Part shown: positions 47,757-56,808 of the stretch, in pieces | How positions within the stretch are numbered: position 1 is the first letter of the stretch | Layout: each line of letters begins with the position of its first letter | Assembly (NCBI RefSeq): GCF_003864255.1 | Contig: NZ_QWEZ01000001.1 | Span: forward strand, 1,488,001 to 1,552,000 | Length of the DNA stretch: 64,000 nt | Origin: Aestuariirhabdus litorea | Lineage (GTDB): Bacteria > Pseudomonadota > Gammaproteobacteria > Pseudomonadales > Aestuariirhabdaceae | Direction: 5' to 3' | Position numbers and translations under genes: made by a program | The notes under the pieces: generated by a model | What the model was told of the DNA's origin: nothing | The model's database searches: none | The model's input: only the letters and a program-made list of their open reading frames with translations

Positions 47757-47789
47757 CAAAAAAAACCGCGCCGGGGCGCGGTTTTTTTT
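47757..47789. terminator. bidirectional terminator downstream of the RND permease gene
   Basis: ACCGCGCC and GGCGCGGT form an 8-bp stem around GG, flanked by an A-run and an 8-T run. It lies 16 bp after the permease stop on the minus strand. Confidence 0.9.
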
Positions 47790-47804
47790 GGGCGAGGGTA
47801 GGAA

Positions 47805-50147
47805 TTACCCCTTAGCCGCCAACTTCTCAGGCCGTACAAAGAAGCGGGCCAATGCAGGCAGCAGCCAGAGGGCGCCCACCATGTTCCAGAGGAACATAAA
47901 GGTCAGCAGGATACCCATGTCCGCCTGGAACTTGATCGGTGACCAGATCCAGGTGCCCACACCGATCGCCAGGGTCACACCGGTGAAGCTCACGGCCTTG
48001 CCGGTGGTCCGCAGGGTAGCGTAGTAGGCCGACTGCAGGTCCATGCCCTGGCGCAGGAAGCTTTCCAGTCGACTGTAGATATAGATACCGTAGTCCACAC
48101 CGATACCCACACCCAGCGCGATAACCGGCAGGGTCGCCACCTTCACACCGATGCCCAGGTAGGCCATCAGGGCCTGGCACAGCACCGAGGTCAAGCCAAG
48201 CGGGATGATGATGCAGATTACCGCACGGATGGAGCGGAAGGTGATCAGGCACAACAAGCTGACCACTCCGTATACCCACACCAGCATCTGGTCCTGGGCC
48301 GCTTCGATCACTTCGTTGGTGGCCGCTTCGATGCCCGCGTTTCCGGCAGCCAGCTTAAACTGGATGCTGTCGGAGTTGTTGGCTTCGGCAAACTCGAGGC
48401 TGGCCTTAACCACCGCTTGCAGCGTCTCCGCCTTGTGGTCCTCAAGGAACAGCAGAACCGGTGCCAGGCTGCAATTGTTATTGAACAGGCCCTGTGCACG
48501 GCTTATGGAGTTGTTCAACACATACTGGTTACGCGAAAGCGTTTGCCACTTGAGGTTACCCTCATTCAACCCCTTGATCACCAGCTTGGAAACAGTGACC
48601 AATGAAGCTGCCGACTGGACGCCCTTTACGTTCTCCATCGTCCACATGTAGCGGTCGATCGCCTCCAGAGTGGCGTAGGTGGCACACTGCTCGGGGGCCG
48701 TTTCCACCATGATCACCATCACATCAGCACTGGTTGAGTAGTTCTGGGTGATGAAAGCGTTGTCCTTGTTGTAGCGCGAATCCGGGCGCAGTTCAGGCGC
48801 ACCCGGGTCAAGGTCACCGATTTTCAGCCCCTGGCTGGCGTAAAGCCCCACGAACAGCAGTACAAAAGCGATCCCGACCGACACCGGGGCTACTTTTGGG
48901 CTGGCAAAGCTGGACATCAGCTTCCATCCCTTAGGCTCTTCCTTAGCGTGGCGCTGCGCACGTTCGATGGAGCTCTTGCTGACACCGATGTAGGACATCA
49001 GCACCGGCAACAGCACCAGGTTGGTCAGGATAATCACCGCGACCCCGATACTGGCGGCAATGGCCAGGTCGCGGATTACGTCGATTTCGATCACCAACAG
49101 AGTCAGGAAGCCGATGGCGTCAGATACCAGAGCCAGCATCCCTGGAATGTAAAGCGAACGGAAGGTTCGACGCGCCGCCGTCAGGCTATCTGCCCCCGCC
49201 GCGGACTCGATACCCATGGCGTTGATAATCTGCACACCGTGACTCACACCGATGGCAAACACCAGGAAGGGAACCAACACCGAATAGGGGTCAAGGCCAT
49301 AGCCCAGAGTAGCCAACAGGCCCAGCTGCCAGACCACCGCTACCACCGAGCACATGAGCGGTATTACGGTACTCTTGGGGCAACGGGAGTAGAGGTAAAG
49401 CAGAATCAGGGTGATGCCAATGGCCATCGCGAAGAAGTAGGCGATAGAACCAATACCATCGATCAGGTCGCCAACCTTTTTGGCGAATCCGATAATGTGA
49501 ATCTTCACGCCATGATCGGAGAACTTCTCCCGAACTTTCTCCTCCAGCTGGTGCGATAACTCCTGGTAGTTGAGTCGCTCACCGGTCTGGGGGTTGATCT
49601 CAAACAGAGGAACAAAAATGATCGTGGATTTGAAATCATTGGCGACCAGGCGTCCAACCTGACCCGAGCGCAGCACATTGGTGCGCAGCTCTTCCAGATT
49701 GGCCGGGTTGGTAAAATCGTCATCCTCGGGGATTACGGGGCCGCCTTCGAATCCCTCTTCAGTGACCGCCAACCAACGAACATTAGCGGTCCACAGAGAC
49801 TTGAGTCCACCCCGGTCCACGCCAGGCAGGTAGAACACCTCGTCATTGATTTTTTGCAACGCTTCCATGTATTCGGGCGTAAAGATGTCGCCCTCTTCGG
49901 CTTCGACCGAAATGCGGATCGAGTTACCCAGGTTTTCCAGGTCGTCGCGCTTTTCCAGCATGTTTTTAATGAAGGGGTGCTCCAGAGGGATCAGCTTCAT
50001 AAAGCTGGCATCGGGACGCACATCCAGCATTTTGTACCCGAGGAAAAGGGTAGCCAGCAGGAAGAAGGCAAGAACAATAACGCGGTTGTTGAAAAAGAGA
50101 CGCTCGAGAAGAGGAGCTGCCTCACCGTGATGCATACGTGTTGACAT
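47805..50147 (-). CDS. RND/MMPL-type efflux permease
   Basis: 780 residues. About twelve transmembrane helices: TM1 near 27-46, a periplasmic loop of about 180 residues, a helix bundle near 225-385, a second loop, and a C-terminal bundle near 625-765. The repeated GVG(I/V)xxGVxYGIYIYSR-like segment (about 700-720) and GVSHGVQIINAM (about 300-310) match the MMPL/HpnN lipid-exporter side of the RND superfamily rather than AcrB-type pumps. Likely exports a hydrophobic molecule. Co-directional with the YCF48-like gene (14-bp gap), so they form an operon. Confidence 0.87.
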   Translation of the reverse strand: MSTRMHHGEAAPLLERLFFNNRVIVLAFFLLATLFLGYKMLDVRPDASFMKLIPLEHPFIKNMLEKRDDLENLGNSIRISVEAEEGDIFTPEYMEALQKINDEVFYLPGVDRGGLKSLWTANVRWLAVTEEGFEGGPVIPEDDDFTNPANLEELRTNVLRSGQVGRLVANDFKSTIIFVPLFEINPQTGERLNYQELSHQLEEKVREKFSDHGVKIHIIGFAKKVGDLIDGIGSIAYFFAMAIGITLILLYLYSRCPKSTVIPLMCSVVAVVWQLGLLATLGYGLDPYSVLVPFLVFAIGVSHGVQIINAMGIESAAGADSLTAARRTFRSLYIPGMLALVSDAIGFLTLLVIEIDVIRDLAIAASIGVAVIILTNLVLLPVLMSYIGVSKSSIERAQRHAKEEPKGWKLMSSFASPKVAPVSVGIAFVLLFVGLYASQGLKIGDLDPGAPELRPDSRYNKDNAFITQNYSTSADVMVIMVETAPEQCATYATLEAIDRYMWTMENVKGVQSAASLVTVSKLVIKGLNEGNLKWQTLSRNQYVLNNSISRAQGLFNNNCSLAPVLLFLEDHKAETLQAVVKASLEFAEANNSDSIQFKLAAGNAGIEAATNEVIEAAQDQMLVWVYGVVSLLCLITFRSIRAVICIIIPLGLTSVLCQALMAYLGIGVKVATLPVIALGVGIGVDYGIYIYSRLESFLRQGMDLQSAYYATLRTTGKAVSFTGVTLAIGVGTWIWSPIKFQADMGILLTFMFLWNMVGALWLLPALARFFVRPEKLAAKG

Positions 50148-50161
50148 GAGTATCCCCTGAA

Positions 50162-51214
50162 TCAGTTATCGAGTGGCTTACGATCAGAGCCACCAGCAAG
50201 CACTCGATGAGCACCGCCCTGCCCTACCAAAATCCAACCACCATCCGGTGCCTGCTCAATACCATTGATGAGCAGGCGGTTAGCCCGGGATGTCAGGGAT
50301 ACGCTATTACCGTCATCGCGGCTGATCAGGATATTACCCGAGTCGCCGACGATCACCTGGGACCCATCGCCCAGCAGACGACCGGCAAACAGGCCCTGCT
50401 CAGTGCCGCTGTCAACCTGCTGCCAGCTGTCACCAGTATCGTCGGTCCTGAAAAGGTGTCCGCGCAGGCCAAAAACCAGTGCGGATTCGGGCTTCTGGCT
50501 GGGAACAGCCCCGAAGAAGGAGCCATCATAGGGGCTTTCCAAGGCTTCAAAATAGGCGCCCTCATCAGTGGAGCGGTACAGAGTACCCTGCTCACCGGCA
50601 ATCAACAGAGTGCCATCACCCAGCGCGATCATGGCATTCAGGTGCAGCTCCTCCACATTATCAATATTCTCTTTCCACTCATCCCAGGTAGTGCCACCAT
50701 CTTCGGTGCGCAGGAAGTAGCCGTACGCACCGATGGCAAACCCGTTCAGGTCATCCTTGAACCAGACATCCAGGAAAGGGACTTCGGCATCCGGGTCATC
50801 GTACTGCTTAACCCAGGTCTCACCCCCATCGACTGTTTTCAGGATCACGGCATCGTGGCCCACTGCCCAGCCGACCTTTGGGGTTGGGAAGCTGGTTGCG
50901 GTCAGCATCTGCTGGGTAGGCACCTTGGCCTGGGTCCAGTTAGCACCGCTATCATCCGAATAGAGGATATGGCCACGATCACCGACCGCGACCATCCGGT
51001 CGCCAGCTCGGGCAACATCCAGCAAAATAGAGTGAATAGCCTTCTCAGCTATTACGGAATAACGCACAGCTTCCTCAGCTGAGGCGCTCGAAGCGGCCAC
51101 CCCTAACAGCAGCAAGGCAAGATACCTAAGGCTCAGCACCAGATTATCGTAAGTCGTTTGCAGCAGAGTCATAGCGGGGACAGAGTGAGATGATTGCCAG
51201 CGGGCATCTCGCAT
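50162..51214 (-). CDS. YCF48 / BNR-repeat secreted protein
   Basis: 350 residues; ATG 51214 has an AGGGAG site, though MTLLQTTYDN at 51172 is a possible shorter start. A signal peptide runs to about ASSASAEEA. The mature part is a beta-propeller of YCF48-like blades: DRGHILYSDDSGANWTQA, DAVILKTVDGGETWVKQY, YFLRTEDGGTTWDEW, GTLYRSTDEGAYFEA, GHLFRTDDTGDSWQQVDSG. Each has an SxDxGxxW-like Asp-box. In plant YCF48 such propellers guide assembly of photosystem II, but here the partner is unknown; the RND permease is the obvious candidate. Confidence 0.85.
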   Translation of the reverse strand: MRDARWQSSHSVPAMTLLQTTYDNLVLSLRYLALLLLGVAASSASAEEAVRYSVIAEKAIHSILLDVARAGDRMVAVGDRGHILYSDDSGANWTQAKVPTQQMLTATSFPTPKVGWAVGHDAVILKTVDGGETWVKQYDDPDAEVPFLDVWFKDDLNGFAIGAYGYFLRTEDGGTTWDEWKENIDNVEELHLNAMIALGDGTLLIAGEQGTLYRSTDEGAYFEALESPYDGSFFGAVPSQKPESALVFGLRGHLFRTDDTGDSWQQVDSGTEQGLFAGRLLGDGSQVIVGDSGNILISRDDGNSVSLTSRANRLLINGIEQAPDGGWILVGQGGAHRVLAGGSDRKPLDN

Positions 51215-51248
51215 ACAGAAACTCCCTTATTGTTATCGTTGTTCATCA

Positions 51249-51267
51249 TTTTAAACAAACGTTTAAA
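51249..51267. promoter_or_regulatory. PsrA-like palindrome upstream of the YCF48/RND genes
   Basis: TTTAAAC-AAAC-GTTTAAA (51250-51267): a perfect 7-bp inverted repeat with a 4-bp spacer, 35 bp upstream of the YCF48-like ATG. The AAAC-N4-GTTT core fits the (C/G)AAAC-N2-4-GTTT(G/C) motif of the Pseudomonas regulator PsrA, apart from the flanking bases. A second copy is at 55184-55203. Confidence 0.65.
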
Positions 51268-51395
51268 TTGCGGGGGCATTATATCGAGTTAGATTAGAAG
51301 TTTCTTGCCCTTTCTGCGGAAAAGCGGCGGGATAGATAAAAATCATCCCTTAGAGTGAAGCCGCTCAACACTGACTCTAACCCCATGAAAAACAT

Positions 51396-51426
51396 AAAAA
51401 AGCCGCCCAATGAGGGCGGCTTTTTT
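51396..51426. terminator. bidirectional terminator after the DUF1329 gene
   Basis: GCCGCCC and GGGCGGC pair around AATGA, flanked by an A-run and a T-run. It lies 15 bp after the DUF1329 stop on the minus strand and separates it from the YCF48/RND operon. Confidence 0.9.
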
Positions 51427-51441
51427 CAACCTGCAGGAGAC

Positions 51442-52818
51442 TCAGCGAGTTCCGCGACGACGCAGGGATGATGAGGTGAAATAGTTCTCTTTGGGGATAG
51501 GCTGAGAGAAGTCCACAAAGGCGGGTTCCTCGTTCGCCAACCCCTGAATGTGGTAGCGACGAGCCTGCAGATCGTGGAACACATCCAGGCCTGTCCAGGT
51601 GGTGGGCAGGTCATAGTAGTTGATCAGGTACGCCATGCTAACCCGCCACAGCTGGCCGCGACCGTCGTACTGATCAACCACTGCCGCACCCCAGCTATCC
51701 TCATCAAGATAAAGAGTACGCTTGGAGTAGACATGGCGAGCCCCCTCTTTCAGCACACCCTCAACGACCCATACCCGATGCAGTTCATAGCGAGTCAAAT
51801 CGGGGTTGACGTGACCGGGCTGCAACAACTGCTCGTAGCTCACCTCGGAAGAGATCAGGCGGTAGTTGTTGTAGGGAATATAGATCTCCTTCTTGCCCAC
51901 CAGCTTCCACTCGTAGCGATCGGGAGCCCCGTTATACATATCGGTATCGTCAGCTGTACGCAGACCATCCGCATCGGTAATGGGGGTATCGTAGGAGATG
52001 CTGGGAGCGCGACGCACCCGTCGCTGTCCGGCATTGTAGGCCCATGCCTGGCGAGGCTCTTTTACCTGATCCAGCGTCTCGTGAACCAGTACCGCACCAC
52101 CGGCCAGACGCGCTGGAGCCTTGGTAAAGGAGAGATAGTAGAAGAGGATATTCTCCAGCTCCGCCTCGGTCATGCCCGGATAGTAGTACTTGAACCCCGC
52201 CTCCTGCTGCGAGGAGACCAGCGTATAGACACCGGTACGATGCACGGCCACTTCCGATGCACTGCGCACCACATACTCACCGCGGTATCGAACCATGTGG
52301 TTCCACAACGCCTCAAGACCATTCTTCGGAATCGGGAAAGGAATCGCACCGATAGAGCCAGTCACACCATTCCCCCCCTCAACCAGCTTTGCCTTGGTGG
52401 CCGCGGCGATGGTGGCATCGTACACGCGCTGTGGAGAGGAGTGGCTGCGATGGGTCTTATAGATCGGCATCTTGAAGCTTTCCGGATAGGCTTCAAACAT
52501 CGCCAGCTGGCCCGGTGTCAGCTTATCCGCATACTGCTGGACATTGGCCGCGGTGATCACAAACTCGGGCTTCTCCCCCGCGTAGGGATCGGGATAATGC
52601 TGACCCGGCTGCTTATAGGCGGCGGGGATCTTGTCCTTGGTAATACCGCCCGTCCAGGCTGGAATTGTACCCGCAGCGTTACCCGCCTTTTCAGCCCCGA
52701 AGGGGGTCAACTCATTGCCCAGTTTTGCGGCTTCCTCGGCGCTGATGGCCGCCATGGCGGAACCAGCTGTCATGGAAAGCGCCGCAACGGCACTAATTAT
52801 CAGTTTCTTTTTGAACAT
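51442..52818 (-). CDS. DUF1329 periplasmic lipoprotein-carrier-like protein
   Basis: 458 residues. Signal peptide at 1-23 (MFKKKLIISAVAALSMTAGSAMA). The mature start ISAEEAAKLGNELTPFGAEKAGNAAGTIPAWTGG is the DUF1329 hallmark, and the rest follows the family up to YLINYYDLPTTWTGLDVFHDLQARRYHIQGL. DUF1329 proteins are predicted to have a LolA/LolB-like half-barrel fold and to bind hydrophobic groups in the periplasm. They are usually found next to DUF1302 and an RND permease, as here. Function not established. Confidence 0.92.
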   Translation of the reverse strand: MFKKKLIISAVAALSMTAGSAMAAISAEEAAKLGNELTPFGAEKAGNAAGTIPAWTGGITKDKIPAAYKQPGQHYPDPYAGEKPEFVITAANVQQYADKLTPGQLAMFEAYPESFKMPIYKTHRSHSSPQRVYDATIAAATKAKLVEGGNGVTGSIGAIPFPIPKNGLEALWNHMVRYRGEYVVRSASEVAVHRTGVYTLVSSQQEAGFKYYYPGMTEAELENILFYYLSFTKAPARLAGGAVLVHETLDQVKEPRQAWAYNAGQRRVRRAPSISYDTPITDADGLRTADDTDMYNGAPDRYEWKLVGKKEIYIPYNNYRLISSEVSYEQLLQPGHVNPDLTRYELHRVWVVEGVLKEGARHVYSKRTLYLDEDSWGAAVVDQYDGRGQLWRVSMAYLINYYDLPTTWTGLDVFHDLQARRYHIQGLANEEPAFVDFSQPIPKENYFTSSSLRRRGTR

Positions 52819-52857
52819 AATGCTTGCTCTGTATCTTAAGTAATCGGGATAACTGAG

Positions 52858-52890
52858 GATCGAGCCGTCGCACGGACGACGGGCTCGATC
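52858..52890. repeat. intergenic hairpin between DUF1302 and DUF1329 genes
   Basis: GATCGAGCC-GTCG pairs with CGAC-GGGCTCGATC around CACGGA with a single bulged base. There is no T-run, so it is not a normal terminator; it may protect or split the transcript and set unequal levels of the two proteins. Confidence 0.55.
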
Positions 52891-52899
52891 ACAGTGCCA

Positions 52900-54879
52900 T
52901 TAGAACGAGTACTTGATGTTGAACGCGACGTGGTCGCGATCGGTGTTGTTGTTGGAGCTACCGGCACCCTCATACTGGGTATAGGAGATCCCTCCGGAGA
53001 GTGTACTCAGGTAGTCAGCATTCAGCCCCAGACTATAGGCAGAGCGCCCCTCCATGAAGTTCCCCGCGCGGTGCGAGTTACCGTCAATGTCGCTCTTGAC
53101 CACCAAAACCGGGCTCAGGTTAACGCCGGCAATCACATCGTTCCAGCGCCCCTGAAGCACGGCAGTGGCTCCATAGGCGGTTCGGGTCAAACGCTTTGAC
53201 TTGACGCTGTTATCGCCAGAGTTCTGGGCGGTGGAGTTCATCACCTTCATCTCATTACTGGTGAGTTCAGGCAGCCACTCACCCGACACCTCCACAACAC
53301 CGATCAGGCGATCGAAGCTGAGAACCGGCCCAAAATTATGGATCGCATTGAGGTTCCAGTTAACGGTCTGGGTTTCAACCCAGTTATGGACGGTTTCACC
53401 TACACACACGGAGTCCAGAAGGTTCTGCTTCTGACCGGTGGCGCCATGGGGAACGTTCAGATCCGCACAGTCGGCATTGGTACCACCAAAGAATGAAGGC
53501 GCGTTCCTTACTACGGAGCCCAGCAAGTCATCCTCATGGTAGGCAAAGATCGGATTGTTGGGACGATAGGCGATATCGCCCGACACCGAGGTATCCCCGA
53601 CGAGAGTGGTAAAACTGGCCCCCCAAAGGTCGATATTCTCCTCATAGGAACGGAAAGCACGAACGCTCTGCATAACGTCAAGAGTACCGAAACCCACAGC
53701 TCCCTGAAATGCCGGGTTTGCAAGGTTCACTACACAGGCGCCCCCCTGAAGCGCAGAGCAAATACCAATAAAATTAGTACCTGAATAGTCACCCAGATTG
53801 GCAGAAATCAATGGAGTTTTGTGGTGGTAGTTGAGGTAATAGAAACCAAACTCGGTCTCGTTCAACTCTTCGGCAATGTAGCGCAGTGCTACACCGAACT
53901 GCCCACTGTCCTTGGCCTCATCGTCGTTGACGATCTGGCCAAAATTGGCCCAAGCACCATTGTTGAGGGTATTTGCGTCGATATTAAGGGAACCACTGCT
54001 GACAAACGGGTCAACAGCTGCGCTTGCTCCGCCCAGATAGGCACCAAACAATCCCTCCAGTGGTGTCCCGGCAACATCCTGCCAGATCAGGTTCCCTTCT
54101 CCACCCGGGGAGAAAAGGTCGGTGGTGCTGAAGTAGGTGCCCACCGGGTTCAAGCGGGTCTCATTCCACTCCCACTGGACAAAGGCCTCGGCACTGAGGT
54201 TATCGGTAATCCCCAGGTTGGCATAGAGCATACCGGCCGGTAGCAGCGCATCCTTCACCTCGGAGCCCGGCAGGTTGAACGCTGCCGCATCCAGGGCGTT
54301 GATGGAATTGACCCCTTCACGGTAGAAAATCCCCTCGCCCCAGCTGATTACCTGCTTACCAAGACGCAGGCTCAGGGGCATCTCGTTTTCGCCCAGATAA
54401 AAGTTGCCATACACGAAGGCGTCCATGAACTCGGCACGGGAACCCGCGTAATCCTTGGCCTTGTCGCTGTACTTACGGCCATAGCCGCTGGGCTGGTAAG
54501 GCAGGTCACCGCTGTCATTCTTCTTGTCCATGATCTCGGCATCGTAATAACCGCGAGCGCGTACAAAGGCACCGTAGTCCAGGTAGTTCATCTCCACTTC
54601 GGTATTGATTTTGTAGACTGAGGAGACGAGCCCGGTATCAAAGTTACGGTTTCCGTCGTTATCGTTAACGCCGCCATTATCGATATTGGTCTTACGCGAC
54701 TCTACCCGCCACAGCGCACCATAGGCGACAGTGGTATCGACGGAACCGGTCACTTCACCGTCCGCAAAATCAAACTCTATGGCCTGTACCGGCAGTGCTG
54801 CCATCAGGCCAGCGAGAGCGAAGCCCGCTTTAGCTGGGGCTATACGCAGAGACAGTGGATGGCTGTTCTTGGTGTTCAT
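52900..54879 (-). CDS. DUF1302 outer-membrane barrel protein
   Basis: 659 residues. Signal peptide to about residue 33 (LAGLMAALPVQA). Mature start IEFDFADGEVTGSVDTTVAYGALWRVESR is the DUF1302 signature. Beta-strand-like alternating residues run throughout and the C-terminus ends in Phe (VAFNIKYSF), the BamA-recognition pattern of outer-membrane barrels. Mid-protein it has LRLGKQVISWGEGIFYREGVNSINALD, typical of the family. Likely the outer-membrane component working with the DUF1329 and RND proteins. First gene of the cluster, 81 bp before the DUF1329 gene. Confidence 0.92.
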   Translation of the reverse strand: MNTKNSHPLSLRIAPAKAGFALAGLMAALPVQAIEFDFADGEVTGSVDTTVAYGALWRVESRKTNIDNGGVNDNDGNRNFDTGLVSSVYKINTEVEMNYLDYGAFVRARGYYDAEIMDKKNDSGDLPYQPSGYGRKYSDKAKDYAGSRAEFMDAFVYGNFYLGENEMPLSLRLGKQVISWGEGIFYREGVNSINALDAAAFNLPGSEVKDALLPAGMLYANLGITDNLSAEAFVQWEWNETRLNPVGTYFSTTDLFSPGGEGNLIWQDVAGTPLEGLFGAYLGGASAAVDPFVSSGSLNIDANTLNNGAWANFGQIVNDDEAKDSGQFGVALRYIAEELNETEFGFYYLNYHHKTPLISANLGDYSGTNFIGICSALQGGACVVNLANPAFQGAVGFGTLDVMQSVRAFRSYEENIDLWGASFTTLVGDTSVSGDIAYRPNNPIFAYHEDDLLGSVVRNAPSFFGGTNADCADLNVPHGATGQKQNLLDSVCVGETVHNWVETQTVNWNLNAIHNFGPVLSFDRLIGVVEVSGEWLPELTSNEMKVMNSTAQNSGDNSVKSKRLTRTAYGATAVLQGRWNDVIAGVNLSPVLVVKSDIDGNSHRAGNFMEGRSAYSLGLNADYLSTLSGGISYTQYEGAGSSNNNTDRDHVAFNIKYSF

Positions 54880-55463
54880 TGACTACTCCGTGAATAGTTC
54901 ATTTTTAGTGTTGTTTTGTTGTGCGACCTCCCAAGCCCAGCAGAATAACGGATAGAGGCCATATGCCCCCTCTGTCCCACAGCCAGGGTGATTGAGACGC
55001 CAACACTTTCTAACGAAGGTTTTGTGTTCTATCCGAATTAAAGGCAATTAAAGCGCCAACCCTTATAAAAACAGAGCCAAAAGTGGAACAAATGTACTAT
55101 AAAACGCTGCTCATCTATGCCGTAACGCTGGCGCAAATCATCGAACTGAACACAAGCCAAGGCATCATACCGAGGTTTTACGGTTTTAAACAGACGTTTA
55201 AGCGGCAAAAATGAAAAATGCGCCCCGCCAAACTTCAGCGAAAAACAGGGTAAACTGGATGAAAATTAGAGGTATTTAACAAAAAAAGAAGACCGAAAGC
55301 AGAAAATTAAGGCAACCCACCAACTCCTTGGCGCAAAATAAAATCCCAGCTCACCGTTGACGGCTCAGAAGGTAACAAAATATCAGAATTGGCGTAACAA
55401 AGAGCACCCATGCGGTAACACCCGCAAAAAGTTACAAACACTAACGTTCAGGTAACGGACGGC
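54880..55463. other. 584-bp AT-rich intergenic region upstream of the DUF1302 gene
   Basis: No gene is supported on either strand. It holds a PsrA-like palindrome (55184-55203) and must contain the DUF1302 promoter. It is clearly more AT-rich than its neighbours. The MFS gene on its right ends into it with no clear terminator. Confidence 0.6.
55184..55203. promoter_or_regulatory. second PsrA-like palindrome, upstream of DUF1302
   Basis: TTTAAAC-AGAC-GTTTAAG (55185-55202), differing at one spacer base and one arm base from the copy at 51250-51267. It is 305 bp before the DUF1302 ATG. Two near-identical sites flanking one gene cluster point to shared control. Confidence 0.6.
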
Positions 55464-56663
55464 TTATAGTGGCGCTGTAACAGGGTTTCCCATCAGGGCC
55501 ACCCGCGATGGTGTTGGCTGGGAAGGCACATTGCAGGCCAGGAGCAGCGAGCCCAGAGCCATCACGGCGCCGATCAGGAACACCGCTGACGGTGAACTGA
55601 GCCAAATCACACCAAAAAGCGCGGGAATCACTACCGCCGCGATATGGTTGATGGTAAAAGCCACCCCTGCCGTCGAGGCGATATCAGCAGGATCGGCTAT
55701 CTTCTGGAAGTAGGTCTTGATGGCAATCGCCAGGGCAAAAAACAGGTGATCGACGACATAGAGGGCTCCCGCTACCCAGGCCTGCTCGACGAAAGCGTAC
55801 CCGGTAAACACCAGTATCAACCCAATATATTCAATCACCAGCGCCCTGCGCTCCCCGATCCGCCCGATCAGCGCCCCGATGCGGGCGGCAAAGAACAGGT
55901 TGAACAGGTGGTTAATAATGAATAGCAGAGCGATCTCACCCACCCCATAACCAAATTTTTCCACCATCATAAAGCCGGCAAAGACTATAAAGATCTGCCG
56001 CCGGGCACCGCTCATGAAGGTCAGGGCGTAATAAAGCCAGTAGCGCTGGCGCAACACCAGGTGTTTATTCTGGATGTGGGGCTGGGGAAACAGGGGATAA
56101 GCCAGAGCGCAGAAGGCCACGATCAGGAGCGCCAGCCCTCCCCCGACCAGGTACATGACCACATAGCTTAGTCCCAGCAATTCACTCATCAGCCAGACCA
56201 GAGAGTAGACAAAGAGTGAGCTGAAGGATCCTACCGCAATCAAGCGGCCCAATACCCGAGGGGCTTCCCTCTGGTCGAGCCACTGCAGTGAGAGTGAGGT
56301 TTTCAGGGTCTCAAAATAGTGAAAGCCAACCGACATCAGTACCGTTGTGCAGTAGAGCCCAATCACCGATGGGAACCAGCCGGTGATGGCCACCCCGGCC
56401 CCCAGCAGCGCCAGGGAGAGAATGGCAAAGCGTTGTTCGCGGATCACCAGTAGCACAAACACGGCGGTAAAGGCGAGAAAACCGGGCACCTCCCTGAGGC
56501 TCTGCAGCAATCCGATCTCGGCGCCATTAAAACCCGCCTGGTCGATCACAAAGTTATTGAGCAGGGTCTGCCAGGTTGCAAAGGCCAGCGGGGTTGCCAT
56601 CGACATCAATACCAGCAATCCAGAGGGGGTTTGCCAAACTTCGCGTTTCAGCCAGCGGCGCAT
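55464..56663 (-). CDS. MFS transporter
   Basis: 399 residues, about twelve transmembrane helices in two sets of six, with a cytosolic middle loop (FPQPHIQNKHLVLRQRYW, about 193-210). The first loop has an RExR-like pattern (REQRFAI) and the second half GRIGERRALVIEYIG, a loop A-like motif of the major facilitator superfamily. Substrate unknown. It lies between the DUF1302 cluster and the prp operon on the same strand, but each is separated by a long gap or a terminator, so it is probably its own unit. Confidence 0.82.
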   Translation of the reverse strand: MRRWLKREVWQTPSGLLVLMSMATPLAFATWQTLLNNFVIDQAGFNGAEIGLLQSLREVPGFLAFTAVFVLLVIREQRFAILSLALLGAGVAITGWFPSVIGLYCTTVLMSVGFHYFETLKTSLSLQWLDQREAPRVLGRLIAVGSFSSLFVYSLVWLMSELLGLSYVVMYLVGGGLALLIVAFCALAYPLFPQPHIQNKHLVLRQRYWLYYALTFMSGARRQIFIVFAGFMMVEKFGYGVGEIALLFIINHLFNLFFAARIGALIGRIGERRALVIEYIGLILVFTGYAFVEQAWVAGALYVVDHLFFALAIAIKTYFQKIADPADIASTAGVAFTINHIAAVVIPALFGVIWLSSPSAVFLIGAVMALGSLLLACNVPSQPTPSRVALMGNPVTAPL

Positions 56664-56739
56664 CGGTGGTCCTTATCAGGTCAGGTTAGCGCCCATTATA
56701 AGCCGTGTGGCCCGGGGAGAACCATCCTCGGCCCGCAAC

Positions 56740-56770
56740 AAAAAAGCCACGACAGAATCGTGGCTTTTTT
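56740..56770. terminator. terminator of the prp operon (after prpF)
   Basis: GCCACGA and TCGTGGC pair around CAGAA, flanked by an A-run and six T. It follows the prpF stop by 38 bp on the minus strand. Confidence 0.9.
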
Positions 56771-56808
56771 GTGACCGGTGGGAAGGCCCCTACCCTCAGC
56801 GAGGCTGA

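Noticed and set aside
47562-47759. 65-codon minus-strand ORF upstream of the CMD pseudogene
   Set aside because: No ribosome site, no protein-like features, and it runs up to the permease terminator.
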